Assembly (NCBI GenBank): GCA_017165825.1
Contig: CM029374.1
Coordinates: forward strand, 10,042,351-10,106,350
Reading direction: 5' to 3'
DNA: 64,000 nt
From: Hepsetus odoe
Taxonomy: Eukaryota > Chordata > Actinopteri > Characiformes > Hepsetidae
How positions within the stretch are numbered: the first letter of the stretch is position 1; every line of letters begins with the position of its first letter. Of this stretch, positions 1 to 15,600 are shown in pieces. Made by a program: the position numbers and the translations under genes. Under the pieces are notes generated by a model. It saw only the letters and a program-made list of their open reading frames with translations, searched no databases and was not told where the DNA came from.

Positions 1-103
1 TAAAACATCTACATTAACTAAGGTCTTTCATGCTAATCAAGGACTTTAAAATCATTTAGACCTGTAAGGATGAACATATTTTCACTTCTTGTATGCCTTT
101 TAG

Positions 104-218
104 TGATATTATGAACAACAAAGTGTTTTACCAACACCCAAACCTCATGCGAGTACTGGGCATGCATGAGACTGTGATGGAGGTCATGGTGAACGTGCTG
201 GGTGGAGGCAAGTCTCAG
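104..218 (+). CDS. ryr3: ryr3 window exon 1
   Basis: The first base completes a split Gly codon; the exon then encodes 38 residues beginning DIMNNKVFYQHPNLM and ends in phase 0. Acceptor TAG at 101-103, donor gtactg. Part of the cytoplasmic helical solenoid. Confidence 0.93.
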
Positions 219-3200
219 GTACTGTGCAGTTGTTCTTGAGGGTTGGTATAGGAATGTGCATGTGTTTGACTTCATGAAGAGTTGTCTGCTATAACAATAT
301 GGAAACACAATCCATATGAAAACAGTTAAATGCTATTACACAGATCTTTTTTTTGTTTCCTTCTGTTTGCATCATGACATGGTCATTAGTTCTAATTAAT
401 GATCATGTATTTATTAATTTGTTTTAAAGAACTACATCAAACTTAATTTTGGTGGGGCTTAAGTGCAGCATTTGGCTTGGGCTGGCAGGTAAAATAAAAG
501 GCCTGATGGCAACATTTTAGGCAGATAAGTTTTTTAATAGTGTATATTATTTCATATATTATGTTGGTATTAAGTGACTCCTTTTTCCTCATTGTCTGTG
601 CATTGGGAGGTTCCTTCCCAAAATACTGAAAGGGGGGGGGGGGGGGGGACAAAACATCCACACTCCCATTTACCATTGTAAATACTGACTGTGTGCTGGG
701 CTTGTGCTTGAGGAAAGAGTTTATTGCCTGCAGTGTCCCATTATTCTTAATTTAAATCAGAACAGAAATGTTTAAGATGAGCAACATTTTTAAACTGCTA
801 TTTTCTAATACTTCTGGGTCTGTTTAACAGCACTCAGAGTAATTAATAAGCTTTTTCAAAATAAGAGTGGTTATCTTTTCCTAAAGACTGTTAAAGGCTG
901 TACCACACAGCTCACGAACTGAGCTACTCATTACTTCATTATGCTGAATTCTGTTGCAGAAAAGTCCCCACTGTGCATGGATGAGGGGTTACAGTGAGTT
1001 TAAAATCATGCCGTTCTCAAACACAAGAATGTGGAGAGTAAATTTATTATATATGGATTTATTATATGGATTTCACATTATATCCTTCCCACTGGGATTG
1101 AACAGGTTTCTAAACAAGGTCAAAATAATGTTTTGCAATGTATTTTTCTCTTCTTTTAACACAAATATGCCTGATGAGTGGTCCAATAAAAATGGCCCTA
1201 TATACTTTGGAATAAAATTAATGTGTTAACGTATATTAATTAGATGTTAACTGTTAATGGATTTTAAGGCCTTTTTAAGGCAACTTCACTGAATGTTGAC
1301 CTTCCCTAATGCTACCATTACATAGATGGTGCAGTTATAAAAAGAAAATTAACTGATCAAGTATAATGTGTGAGAGTGTCTTATGAGATGGTGCCATTGA
1401 TTGGAGGACTCCAGTGACAGCATCATTATGGCACTGTGGTGAAACCTAACTCACAGTGATGTAAGTGATGAAGTGGTTAGATGTCACTATGGCCTCCTCT
1501 GGCCTCAAAGTACTGATTGGATCCTGTGGGAAGATGTTTTGTGTGTGTGTGTGCGTGCGTGCGTGCCTGCGCGTGTGTATGTATGTGTGTGTGTGTGTAC
1601 TAATGAGGACTGGCTCTTTGCCACAGCAGGTGGAGGCTCCCTTCCGTATCCTGTATCTTCTCACATAATTTTGGAGGGAGGGCAGACTTGTCTGGACTTT
1701 TCAGATTAATTATAGTTGGCCTATGATTTAACGACTCAGCAGCATCTGAACTTTAATTAGTTTGAACAGAGGTTGAAAATCATGTACTTTTTTCTTTTTA
1801 CTACAGCCTTGGTGGTCAAATAAAGACATGCAGAATCTCACTCCAACACACACAAGCAAATTCAGTCATGCACACAGATAAAGTGCTGTCAGTTTTTGCT
1901 GTTTCTTGATAAGCAAAGGTAAAATCAGAAGTTGATTAATGGACTGCCATTATTCATATTGATCTGAATGGAAAATTGAGTAGCAGATGTATTTTTCAGC
2001 AAGGCCTGAGGAAAGCATAACTGCAGATTTAATCTTCTTTTTGTAGAAATTGCTCTTTTTTACTGATATATGAACACATCTTTCATTTTATTGATATTTT
2101 ATTCCCCTTTAACGGTATAATTTGGCAATTTAAATTTTTTCGTTCTCTGTGTTGAATTCAGTACCTTATTAGTATTGGGTAGCTTTGTCTTTTGTCAAAC
2201 CATCAGGCCTCTATATGACTAAAACACTCTGTTTTAGGCAACTTCTGGAAGCAACAACAACTTCATAAAATGTTAAGCAGATGAACACAATCCTAAGCCA
2301 AGCGTGCCTAGAGTGGTGAAAGGCATGCTCTCTACTGTATTCTGAAAAGTATTCTCTGGAATTATGAGCCATACTTCCTCATATGGCAGTCTGACTGGCA
2401 AATATGTAAGGAGAATATGCTGGATTTCATAGTGCCAGCAGTAAAGTGTGACAAGTGTCACTTTAGCTAGTGCAATATAAACCTTCAATCTATTATTATT
2501 ACAATAATAATTACAAGCAATCTATAATTATTTGACTTTTATTTCACTTGCAATGGAACTGAACTGGGATCTAATGGGATCTAAGTTGCTAATTTGATCT
2601 TTTAATACATCCCTTTAAACAAAGATGGTTCTATCAATAACTTCCTTATGTTTCACTGCTGCTGTCTAGATTAATAAAAATCTGCTTTGGCTCATCTGCT
2701 TCTTTATCTGAGTTATATCTGTCTATCAGCAACTTTGGGATGTTGATTGTAAGAAGGGGTGTAAAATAATTTGTTCAAACTTCTTCAGCAAACAAGCATG
2801 CTTTTAAAATATGGTTTATTAATTCAATTCAATTCAATTTATTCTTGTATAGCGCCTTTCACAACAGAGTTGCCCGAAGGCACTTTACATAGATGGTAGA
2901 CAGGTTATAGTACTAGAAGTTAAAGCCAGACGACTACGGAGGAGAGGAACCAAAAACTCCACTGTGTGGAGAAAAAACCTCTGAGGGTCCAAGGTCCCCC
3001 TTGGGTATACTAGCAGTGCAAAGTTAGTTCGGGTTTAACCCCAGGATCAGTACAGAGTCCTAAGCAGCTTCCCAGGCTCAGCAAGTCGAGCGCGGCCCAG
3101 GGTACCGGTGAGCCGCCAGGATCCCTTAGCGCAATGGATGCACAGCACAAACCAGTTGGTAGTTCGGTACTGGACTCAGGCGATGACCACAGCGGGCCCC

Positions 3201-6200
3201 CCCGGACATGTGGGGAAAGAAATAGAATGGGGAGGGTCAGTAATGAGCAGGATCCAGTAGTGACAGACACAGAAGGAAGCAATACAGTGCAATGACATGT
3301 ACAGCAGCACCAGCGACATTAGTAATGGTGCACTATGGTGATTGGTGCGGGTAAGCTAAACTTACTTTTTAAGTCTTCAGCCGTGATTTAAAGACTGAGA
3401 CTGACCAATAGACCAATAACAGCAAAAGGCTGTTTTCTTGATATGATATTTCTTGAAAACTTTGTTTTCTTGTTTTCTTGTTTTCTTTATTTCCGAAAAT
3501 AAATGTTAAAGCATTTAGAAATTACATAATTAAAAGAGCATAGCAGATAAAAAGGCAAATATAGCCTTCTCTATACTGGATCATATGAAATAAACTACAT
3601 TCTTCTCTTTGCAGGAAATTGCTTTTCCCAAAATGGTGGCCAGCTGCTGCCGATTTCTTTGCTACTTCTGCCGAATCAGCCGTCAGAACCAGAAGGCCAT
3701 GTTTGACCATCTGAGCTACCTACTGGAGAACAGTAGCGTGGGACTGGGTGAGTTACTAGAATTGCTTTATATCAGTAGCACCGATGTAGTTGATGCACTT
3801 TGATGCAACTGTTCCGGAACAGTGTATTCACCGTGGGATCTCTGCAGGTTACCTGAATGTTATTTCAGCAGTCTTCATAAGTGATCAATATGAAGCTATT
3901 TAAAAATCATTATGATTGCAGAGAACAGGCCCTGATCGATGACCCCTTTATTGTAAGAAATGGAAAGCAAGGGAAAAAGATGGTACTTTGTTCTTTTTCA
4001 CTCATGTTTCAAACATTTCTTTTTCAGAACTGAAATCTAAATTCTTTCAGAAAAGGTAGCCTGGAAAACATTTAGTCAAAATCAGAATACAGCATTACCA
4101 CCTCACTGGCCACTTTGTGGTTTGAAACACCTACTTTGTGGTTTACAGTAAGAGACTGTAGTCCTTTTGATAATGCAGTTTGTATAAGCCTTTCTGTCGT
4201 CCTTCATCAGCAGTCAGTTTCTTCAGGGTAAGGGGCCACTCTGAAATTAGCAGCTAAAAAAGCGACTGTTCCTTATACACTCTCACCAGCTCTACACACT
4301 CCCATACCATATCATGTCATTGCTGTGCTGAGAGTTGTGCACCACAGAAATATTGAAAACTGTGTGTTCAGAAACTGGCAATTGATGTATGGAAAAGAGC
4401 TTTACACAGATAACAGGTTATTGTACAACTACAGCCATATTCAGTATTTTGGGCACTCCTGGTCAAATGCTTTGTTGGTTTTCTATCAGTACCCATGCTT
4501 TGCAAAGAGCACACTTCTGCAGTTATTGTTTTTGCTTGCTGAATTTATGACAAAAACATGTCCTGTGCGAAAACATTTTTTTTTCTTTTTCATTATGTTA
4601 AATATGCTCTAATATATACAAACTGTAGTTTGTACAGCAGTTTCTGTAGACTACAGAAATGTTTAAATTAATTCCTCTGCATTTAACCCATGCACACAGT
4701 GTTGCAGGGCGCAGCCATATCTAGTGCTGGGAAAGCAGTGTTGGGGATGGTGCATTGTTGGAAGGTACCTCAGGGCCACCTACTGATTTGGGACTTGAAC
4801 CTACAACCTTCCAATAATGGGGCATATTTCCTTACCATTAGACCACCCCTGCCCAGTTGACAATGTTCAGCTTTGTGCTGCTGTTTAGTGTGAACATACT
4901 GAAATCCAAACCAATAAGGGCTAAACTTCCTGTCAAAAGGACAAGAAGGTCCTGATACCTCAGATGAGCTCTGTCAATGAGCCTGTGTCATTTGTTACAT
5001 CACTGATATCCTTTATATACTAGTCTGTTTCCTTGTGTTGGGTTTTATCTTTAGTAGTTGAAACACTGCCTCCTGCTGGGTTTGATGAGCTGCTACAGTA
5101 ACATACATGTTACCATAAGTACAAAAAGAAAATATTTTTTTGTGTTTGTGTGTGTTCTTAGCTTCTCCATCTATGAGAGGCTCCACTCCTCTTGACGTAG
5201 CAGCTTCCTCTGTGATGGACAACAATGGCCTTGCACTTGCACTTGAGGAACCTGATCTGGACAAGGTGTGTGTGTGTATGGATGTAAGTGTTTGGAGGGC
5301 AGGGGAAGGCAAATATCTGTACTTATTCTCAGTGATGAACACTTTTTAGGCCAGTAAGTGTGTGTTTTTTCCTATGACATTATTTTGCTGAATAAAAAAA
5401 AAGCATTTAACAATTGTTAAAGGTCTAGAGGAATAGATTGTAAAACACCTGTTTGGCTGCTTCAGCACTGGAATTGTTTAAATTAGAAATGTCCTTTTTA
5501 CAGAACTTTTAACAGGAACATAATATAACGGTTCTTTAATAATTACATGATATTATCTTAATCATTTACATTGTTTACATTTTGTGCAGATTTTTTCCAC
5601 GTCTCCTTTAGAAATTGTTTATAATGTTTTGTTAACTTGCACACTGAATGTGATTCTTTAGGGAACTAAAGGTGGTTCTCTAAGTGCTTATGCCGCACAA
5701 GCTGGTTGTGAGATGGAGGAGAAAGTAGAATTCTGGAGTGAGTTAGATGAAGTGATAGTGTACGCAGGGGAGAGAGAGTTGTGATTAATGCGGACGTTAA
5801 TGGACACACTGGTGAAGGGAGCAGAGGTGAGGAGGAGGTTATGGGTAGGTATTGTATCAAGAAGAGGAATGCAGAAGGTCAGATGGTTGTAGATTTAGCG
5901 AAAAGAATGGAAATGGCTGTAGTTAATACTTTAAGAGGGAGGAGGTTACATACAAGAGTGGAGGAAGATGCAAACAAGTGAATTATATCCTTTGCAGGAG
6001 GGTCAGTCTGAAGGAGCTTGGAGACTGCTAAGTAATGATGGGGAGAGTGTAGCTAAACAGCATAGGATGGTGGTCTGTAGAATGACCTTGGAAGTCAGGA
6101 AGAGGAGGAAAGTAAGGGCAGAGTCAAGGATCAAATGGTGGAAGCTGAAGAGGAAAAAGATTGCAAGGTGGAATTCAGCCTGGACTTAGAGCTACCAGAT

Positions 6201-6618
6201 TGCTGGGAAACTACTGCAGAAGTGGTAAGGGGGACAGCTAAAAAGGAGCATAAGGGAACCCAGAAGGGAACCCAGTGGTGGAGCCCAGAAGTCCAGGAGT
6301 GTGTGAAGGTGAAGGTAGTGGAATAGTCATTGAAGAGTGATGAAGAGTGTCAGAGTTAAATCTGCTAAGATTTTTGTTGGGTGTGACGAGGATGGACAGG
6401 ATTAGAACAATGAGTATATTAGAAGGACAGCTCAGGTTGGATGTTTTTGGAGACAAAGTTAGTGAAGCAAAGTTGTGCTGGTTTGGAAATGTGCAGAGGA
6501 AAGATGAGGAATATATTGGGAGAAGGATATTGAAGATGGAGCTGCCTAACAAGAGGAAAAAGAGTAAGACCAAATAGGAGGTTTATGCATGAGGTGAGAG
6601 AGGATGTATAGGTGGTCG

Positions 6619-6661
<43 letters not shown>

Positions 6662-9600
6662 AACTCAGATTGATGGATGTGCATGGATTTGTTCAACTCA
6701 GTAGCACCTGATCTAGATTAATAAGGAAGTGATTGGAGCATATTGTGCATGTGCATTTGTTCAGAAAGAACAGATAAAAACTGTGTGTTTCACTAGGTGG
6801 TAACATACCTAGCTGGTTGTGGGCTGCAGAGCTGTCCCATGCTGCTTGCTAAAGGCTATCCAGACTTAGGGTGGAACCCTATTGAGGGAGAGCGCTATCT
6901 CTCCTTCCTTCGATTCGCAGTCTTTGTCAATGGTAACGTAAACAGAGCTAAACAGTGGATCACTTAATTAAATGTGACATTCTGGCATGTACATTAATAT
7001 ACACTGCAACATATTACTCAACATTCTGCAACCCATTCACAGACACACAGAGCAGTCATTGAGAGCTTCTGTGCTGTACAGGTGAGAGCGTGGAGGAGAA
7101 CTCCAGTGTAGTAGTGAAGTTGCTGATTCGTCGGCCAGAGTGCTTTGGCCCCGCCTTGCGTGGCGAGGGAGGGAACGGACTGCTGGCAGCCATGAAGGAG
7201 GCCATTAAAATATCAGAAACGCCAGCACTCGATCTGCCCAGCACCACTCAGGGACTTACATCAGATGCGTAAGACACACAAGTAGCCATGCATGCTCTTA
7301 TGTCTTTCATTTTTATGTGTGTAACCAGTGGACTTCTTATGACATGTCTAATGAAGAGCCTTTGGCAAGCTCAAGGTATTAAGATTTTCACATTAATCAC
7401 AAAATGAATCACAGCTCCATTAAATTAACAGTTACCAGTCCCCTACTTAGTTTAATGGTGGACTTGTGGTCATTTCTGTCTCCTGCTATTGTAAAAACAG
7501 GCAATCCTCCCTTCAGCTCGGTGACAAGGAGAAATATTATGGCTTCTATACATGTTTGGTTTAGTCTAAAATGTGTATTTTAATTTGATTTAATTTGAAA
7601 TGTTAATGTTCCTTACATATTTCATTGTTTTTCACTAAAATAAGTTTACATGTTTCTTTAAAAGGACCTGCATTGCAGCCAACATGTTCTCCTATCAGTT
7701 CAGCTTCTCTTACCTTCCCCTATTTCTTTGTCCACTGATGCTGCTCTCATTATTTATCCATATCAAGGCCAGCATCTCACCATTCTGAGAATTTAAAATC
7801 ACTTAAATCTGCCACAGAGTGAGTTACAATGTATGTAACCACAGTGAATCACATCCACTTTCTTACCATGTCTCTATCTCAAGGTGCTTTAGCTTTCCTT
7901 TATTTTTGATGTAACACTTAGTTAGATAAGCATTGATGCTATTTTTCTTCCTGTATCTCTTTGTCTTTCTACCAGGTCTACTGAGGACGATGAAGAGGAT
8001 GAGGTGGTTCACATGGGCAATGCAATCATGTCATTCTACTCAGCTCTCATTGATCTGCTGGGACGCTGTGCACCTGAGATGCATGTGTGTTAAACTCTTC
8101 TTTACACTAAAGCTGTGTTATGAGTGTGTCATGCTGTTATCGCACACTTTTTTTATTCTGGAGCAGTTAGTACACAGTTTTTAATGTCCAGAGTTTAATG
8201 TCCAATCATACACCCATCAGCCATAACCTGCCTGGTAAAACTACCTACTCATCAAAATCGCACTGACCTTTTGAGGCCTTAATTAAACAAGTTAGTTAGT
8301 TGCAGATCCTTTAAGTAGGTTTCGAGGTGGGGCTTCTACGAATTAGACTAATTTGCCTAGTACATCTCCCTGATGATTGATCAGATTCAGATCTGGAGAA
8401 TTTGGAGGCCAAGTCAGCATCTTTTAACTTTTTGTCATGTTTCTCAAAATACTTTTCTGAACAAATTTTGCTGGGTGTCAACATTAAGGTAGTTGATATG
8501 TATCAAAATCATATCCACTGGAATGCTAGAGCCAAAGGTCATTGACCAGAGCATCCCATTGCCTCTGCCTATTTTGTATATCTATTCTGCCTATAAGTAT
8601 AAGAAATCCTGATTCATTAGACCTTGCTTCTTCTGATGTTCATGTCCCCATTGTAGCCATTTTTGGCAGTAGATAGGGGTCAATTCCATAGCAAGTATGA
8701 AGTTTTTCAGTAAATTGTGCTACTGTAGCTTTTCTGTGGGATCAGACCAGACAGCTTATCATTTACTCCTCAATGAATCTTGGACACACACAATCCTGTA
8801 CCCTGGTTGTCCTTCCTTGAGTGACATTTGGTGGGTACTAATCACTGCACAGAGCAATTTCCTCAATGCCAGCTGTTTTGGAGATACTCTGACCATTTAG
8901 CTATCACAAATATCTGAATCGTTTAGATAGATATTCCTAATTTATAGATGAAGCCTATAATTTATCCCATCCAGTAACAGGTGCCATTGTAATGTCTAAG
9001 CCATTCCCATCACCTCTCAGTGATTTTATTGTTGTGGCTAATCTGTGTAAATCTGTGACAAAGATAAAGTAAATCTTTATTGACTGTGTTTTGCCACTTG
9101 TATATCTGGGAGGATCATTTGTTTGAATATCACTGTTTCACCTCCCAGATTTCATGAGCAATTTCTTTTTGAATTGCCTGCTGGGCTCAGGTCATGAACA
9201 GATGGAAACCTTCTTTTTGAAATACTGCCACTTGGTTACTGGTCACAGACCTTTAAGCTGGGGAAAACATAAAAGCAATTTAACTATTGCTACTTTAGAA
9301 ATAAATAAAAAATGGATACAACTCATTTAAGCCTTTCAGTGACCGCTTATGCCCCCAAATGAAAAAGATTAGTATACTAATTTGGTTATATGTTAACTAT
9401 ATCTTACAAAATACATTTAAATGCAATTGCATAAAAGTAAGATGTATTAAATATTTCAATTCTCAATCCACTTGCAGGTGCATTTGAGCCACCCCCCCCC
9501 CTTTTTTTTGTTTCTTCTACTTTTAATATAGCAACAATGTTGAGTTTGAAAAGTGGAGTAAAATTTAGAAACTTCATTTCGAATGACCAAAACAGAGACA

Positions 9601-12600
9601 AAATGACCATGCCTTTTTGCTGCCAACAGTAATTAAAACTCCTGAGGGTTAAATGCATAACAAACTTCAAACCATTGCGGCATTGTTTTTGGTAGCATGC
9701 CAGCTTGCACATGTAACCTTTTGTTTTCATTCGCACAGCTGATCAATAAGGGTAAAGGTGAGGCTCTGAGAATCCGTGCTATCCTGCGCTCTCTAGTACC
9801 TACCGAAGACCTGGTTGGCATCATCAGTATCCCACTCAAAATGCCTATCGCCAATAAAGGTATGTAATCTGGCTTTTCAGTGTTGTGTGTTCCATGCACT
9901 GGTAAGTGCCTTTATTGGACATGCCTACATCATATCTAAGCATATTATCTATTATATCACCTGCTCTTCCTATAAGCACTTTTTCATTTACAACTGTAGT
10001 CCCTTTGTTTCTCTGCATCACCCCATTCCTCAGTAATCAGATATCACAGGATCACCAATGAGGATTCTTTGGATAATTCAGCACAGCAGTGAAAAGTGGG
10101 TGGTGGTGGTCTAGTGGTAGGATACTTGCCTACAAAACCTATGGTTAAAGAGGCCACTGGTTCAAATCCCACCTCTGGCACCTCTAGTTTGACTTTTCAA
10201 ACTGTCTGTAGAGGTGCAAGCTGAATTCTGTATACTGTATGTGACTGCATAGTTCCTAAAGGTGGGTGGTGGTGGTCCCCGGTTCGAATCCCACCTCTAG
10301 CACTACCACCACTGTGTCCCTGAGCAAGACCCTTAACCCTGAGTTGCTCCAGGGGGACTGTCCCTGTAATCAGGACATGGCCATCCCATCTGCTGCCAAA
10401 TGCCACAAATGTAAATATAAATGTGTGTGTGAGTCTATACATATGCTGTAAAGTGGTGTATGATCTGATGGTGTGTATATACACCCTGGGTGAGAAAAGT
10501 CAAAAATATGCAATATCCAACTGTGTCCTGTGGCCAGTAAATGACCACTGATGGAGTGGAGGATGACCATTACAAACTGGGCACTATCAGATGAGCTTTC
10601 ATTGATAAGTTCAAAACTTACCGCTTGTTTGAGTTTTCTAGACCGAAGCTTCTAGACTGAAGGAAACAGATGGTGATATGTTTTGAATTTAGTCTTTTGT
10701 GACTGGAAAATGACAGGCAGTTTGGCAGCTGGTTTCACTTTTAAGTTTACATACTGGTATTTTTGTCAAGGAATGAGGCTGGAAAATGTATTCCATTATA
10801 ATGAGCACACACTGAAGTTTAGCTATTCTATAGCATTTATGGAAATGGCAATTATGGTTAGAATACTAATTCAGAGAGAGCTTTTTGGAAAATTCTTCTA
10901 CTTTTTCAGTTTTCTGTTTGTGAAATGTGCTCTAATGTTTCTTTTGAAACTGAGAGTATTAATAAGGAGTTTGCCTTCCATTTGCTACAATAACAGCCTC
11001 TACTCTTCTGGAAAGGCTTTATATTAGATGTTGGCACATTTCTGAGTGAATTTGCATGCTTTTAACCCTGACCATTAGTGTGCCCTACTGCTCCAAGACT
11101 TTATTATACCCCTCTAGCCAATGCTTGGTAATAAGACTGGTGGTTTTAGGCTCATATGGGGCTGCTACAAATCATCTGACTCAATTGTCAGTAATTTCTG
11201 TGTGTGTGCGTGTCAGCAATGGGAGCATCTTGAAGTAGCTAAATTAACAAATTTTCTGGATACTTTTTGATGCATAGTATAAATGCAACATCTTTCAGGA
11301 TTTAACTTCCATTTGCATTATAGCACCCCCGTTGATTTGTGTAGATAGTAACTGTTTTTTTTAAAAGCAGTGGAAGAGCATAGCAGTTATGGTGAACAAT
11401 AAGAAATGTTCAAAAAAAGTGATTATTTTAATAAAGATATCTGACAGGTCAGTTACTGTTCTTCCAACAGAAGGGCCATGAATTACCGAAAAAAAAAAAA
11501 AACGGGTTGAAAATTAGTCAGTGATATAAAAAAGAAAAAGGCCACCACTATGTTTTAGTAGATATAAAGCTACTCACTACAGGGCCTACGATTTAGTGAC
11601 AAAAGGCTAATATGGTTTAGCAAAAGGACTTTAATGACATTTAATTGTAGAGGTGGCTGTATATCTAATAGTACAGAACAGACATTCTCCACTGAGTCCT
11701 TGGGGTCCTGAGTCTTTGGTTAACTGGAACAGGTTTGGTTGCAGTTGGAGCTAAACAAATATAAAGATCTGATCGGAAACCTCTGGTATAAAGTTGTGGT
11801 TTCCTGGGCATGTAATGCTTTTCATGTACTGTAGCGTGTCACTGGTTTGAGGAATGGAGTGGTTCTGCTGACTCGAGTCTGATGTTCTCCTGCTGCTCAC
11901 TCACTCTTCCATCACGCTGTGTAAAATTGCTTTGAGTGTAATTCCCTTAATGCGTTCTTTTTCTGCCTGTCGTACTGCACGAGCAAGTAAAACCCTGTGA
12001 AGCCACGTCTGCCTCACAATGAGAACTGACACCCAGCCAAAAAACAAGCCATTCATCCGTGCTTCCACAAATGCACAGGGAGCCAGTGCTAATCAACACA
12101 AGACACTGCTTAAATCAACACTGTGTGAGCCTCTTCAGTAGTGTGCCTGAGCAATCACACTTTCCTGTTGTTTGGTGAAGAAAAGAACAAATCCTAGATC
12201 AGTGCTCTTCTGACAAATGTAGCTTTTCTCAAGTGAAATGAAGAAAAACAGAACAAGTGCAATCCCAAGATGGAATGACACAACTTTCTATTTTTGCTTA
12301 ACCTTTATTTGTCCTACTGATGTTGCTGGTCTTCTAATGGAGAAGATTACACAAAAGGAAAACAATATATAGAACTGCATAAAACCTAAACATAGAGCTT
12401 CTCAATTTTTTGTTTTTATTCTTCTCCATTACTCATTCTTCAATACACATAATTCATAAAACAGGAGAATGTTTAACAACCAATCTACAGTAATTTACAC
12501 AGCTTATCAAGTTTTTTTTAAGAAAATACTTGTTTGAATTTCTTACCCAGCCCACACCTCACATGAGGCTACCAAGCTGGAAGGGCTAGGGCTTGTACAT

Positions 12601-15600
12601 GATTCCTCTAAAATATTCAGTTAGGCACTGGTAACTGCCAGTACTGTGCTTAATTCTCTTGGAGGAGAATGCTGCCAATTTTGTTACGCCAGCAAACAAA
12701 CACCGACATGGATAACATTGTGAGTAATTAGAAGAGATGGGTTCTTTTTGACTCCTAACCAAAATTGACTGATGGCCCTACTAGAGGATCTAATTTGGCC
12801 CTCAGTGATGCCACAAAGTCCATCCCATTGAAGCTAAAGCTATAAGTCAGTTGTGCTTAACATGAAATGGGAGCTTTATAACCCACAAATTTGCTTTGTA
12901 GAAAAATTTTTAAAAAAAATATATAGTGTGTGTGCATATATAGCATAATGGCCTGCAAGCCCTGCACAAAAGTTTGACACTTTAGTTACTGAACAACATA
13001 TAATTTGAAGAGAGTGATGATTTAGAAATGTTATGATAATTAGCCTGGTAAAAACTAATTAAGCAAACTACAGATTTTGCTATTGCTAAAGCAGAGTAGC
13101 TCTAATACCTCTCTCTCTGTCTCGTGTCTCTCAGATGGCAGTGTGACGGAGCCTGACATGTCTGCATGTTTCTGCCCGGACCACAAGGCGCCCATGGTGC
13201 TGTTTCTGGACCGGGTCTACGGGATAGAGGACCAGAGTTTCCTTCTGCATTTGCTGGAAGTGGGCTTTTTGCCTGACCTGCGGGCTGCTGCCTCCATAGA
13301 CACGGTCAGCCATCTAAGGAAACCTATCTTTAGTTACCTCATAACTCCGTCTCAGTGAGTGAAGATATGCAGCACTGTGATAATAATCCTTACACCTGAA
13401 GAACTCTATTTTAACTCAGCACCCTGCTCTATATTCAGATTACCACATTCATAGATGAAGAGCAAAGCTTTGTAACTGAGAAACAAAAAGAGCTCAATCC
13501 GTATCTGCTGAACTGGTTAAAGCAAACTTAACTTTTGCAACTTTTATGAGAATAATATTATACAAGAAAGTTTGTTGATGAGAATAACATTGATAACCAA
13601 TTGGTTGAGGGTCATATGGTTTTGAAAAAAAAGATATAGCTATGAAAATAGAGTGGCTGATAAATGGCATTTCCTTTTTTTCCCACTAAAAATCATTTTA
13701 GGCTAAGGTTGGTAGACAGGAGACATTTGACATTTTGCCATTTGCGTTTTTGCAATCAGACCCCCTGTAGTAATTCCCTGTAGAGTTGTTAATGCCCTCT
13801 TAGGTCTAGAATAGCTCCGTCTCAGCTTGTTTTTGACATCTCTTGCGCAACCCTCTAGCACAAACAGCTAGTGTTAATGTGTTAACAGCCAAGAATAGCT
13901 CTGGTTCTTTCAGTTCTCCTGATTTCCAGAAGGGCAGCAATACTTTGATGCCAGCTGAAGAGCACTAAAGATCACTATAGATCTAATCCGGCAGTTATCG
14001 AATAAAACTGGTTGATTCCCACAGAACAGAAGAGGCCAAAGGAAATGTGATCTGACATGTAACCCACAGCTGAGTGTGTGGGTCTTCACTTACACTTATC
14101 TTGGAGTGCTCTCTGACATGTGTCCAGACTTTAAAAGATTAGTGTGGCTTTATTGCTCTTGTAAAGATCATGTTGGGGCTCAAATTATTAGAAATAACAG
14201 AGGAAGGTCAACACGCATGGTTGCTTCACAAATTAGCAAGATAACTATGCCAAGCAATAAAAATCTAGTTGCTTCATAACAGATGAATGATGAATATGAT
14301 GGATATGTTTCCAATGCATTTATTCAAGTTAAATTGAGACAATGTCTCAAATTTTGACTTTTTACTTATAAATGAATGCAAAGATATGTTAAAAACTAAA
14401 TTAATCTGGGACAAAATGGAGAGATTGAGATTATTTTCTCTTCTAATATCTCCTCTTCCATTTGTGTATTAATCGAGGGCGGTTTATTGATTCTAAAGCG
14501 GGGCAGTCAGGGTCCTTTCTATGTGGAATTTGCATGTTCCCTCGTGTCTGTTAGGTGTTCTATTTTCCTCCCTCCATCCAAAGACCTGCACATCTGGTGG
14601 ATTAGAGATGCTAAATTGTCCCCTAGCTTTGTTAGTGTGTTTGGGAGTCAGCCCTGAAATTGACTGGTGATCTGCTTAGGGTTTTTCAGCATGGTGGGAT
14701 ATGCTGTGGGCAGGCTCCAGCTTCACAGGATAAGTGATTAAGATAAATGAATTAATATTTTCTTGATATATCTTATCTTAAGAACCTTAATACTCCAGTA
14801 CTATCTGCAGAGAAGCAGCTTCTTATTATGATACTGTCATCTCCAAGTCTTCACTGTTTATATGACAAAGACTTTCTTAATTGTCATCTTAACTATATAA
14901 AGAGCACAGGGAATAAAAACAAAAATCTATTCAGGTCCACATTGATCATGTATGGCTTAGCATTTTGTGCAATGACAACATGATGTGCAATGGTATAGTG
15001 GGAATATATAGGGGAGAACTATAGAGCATATCTTAATTAAAATACGTCAAACCCTAGTTTTAGCAAAGAGTAATTATTGGCACACCTGCATTTTATATTT
15101 GTACATTGTTCATTTCATTTTGCAAAGAATTGTGGCATATAAATGGAATGTTACCATTATACACCCTTCTCTTCAGATTTTCAGTTTGTCGTTTTTTTGT
15201 TTTTTTTTGGGAAACATGGTTATCTAGATCTTCTATGGCCCTAGCTTATTTAATGGTACTTATACTTTACTTATATACTTATACTTATACTTATACTTAG
15301 GATGTTCTAAGGACCACTGAGACTGCTCTGGCCATGAATCGGTACATTGGTTCGGCCATGCTGCCGCTGCTGACCCGCTGTGCCCCTCACTTTGGTGGGA
15401 CAGAGCACCATGCAGCACTCATTGATTCTACCCTTCATACCATCTACCGACTGTCCAAAGGCTCCTCACTCACCAAGGCCCAGAGAGACGCCATTGAGGA
15501 GTGCCTACTAGCCGTCTGCAAGTAAGACCATGAGTGTTCCAGCCATGGGGGACTTTTTTTTTCTTTTTCTGGTTAGGAATGCTGGTAACATTTTGTTGTC

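Larger units (their letters stand above)
219..3614 (+). other. Intron 1
   Basis: No coding signal seen. It holds a G run near 631-648, a (GT)n-like tract at about 1539-1598 and a dispersed teleost repeat at about 2820-3380. I recognise nothing in the remainder. Confidence 0.7.

Noticed and set aside
10683..11027. 114-codon open frame in intron 7
   Set aside because: No recognisable domain, AT-rich composition, no splice-flanked conservation, no promoter signal.
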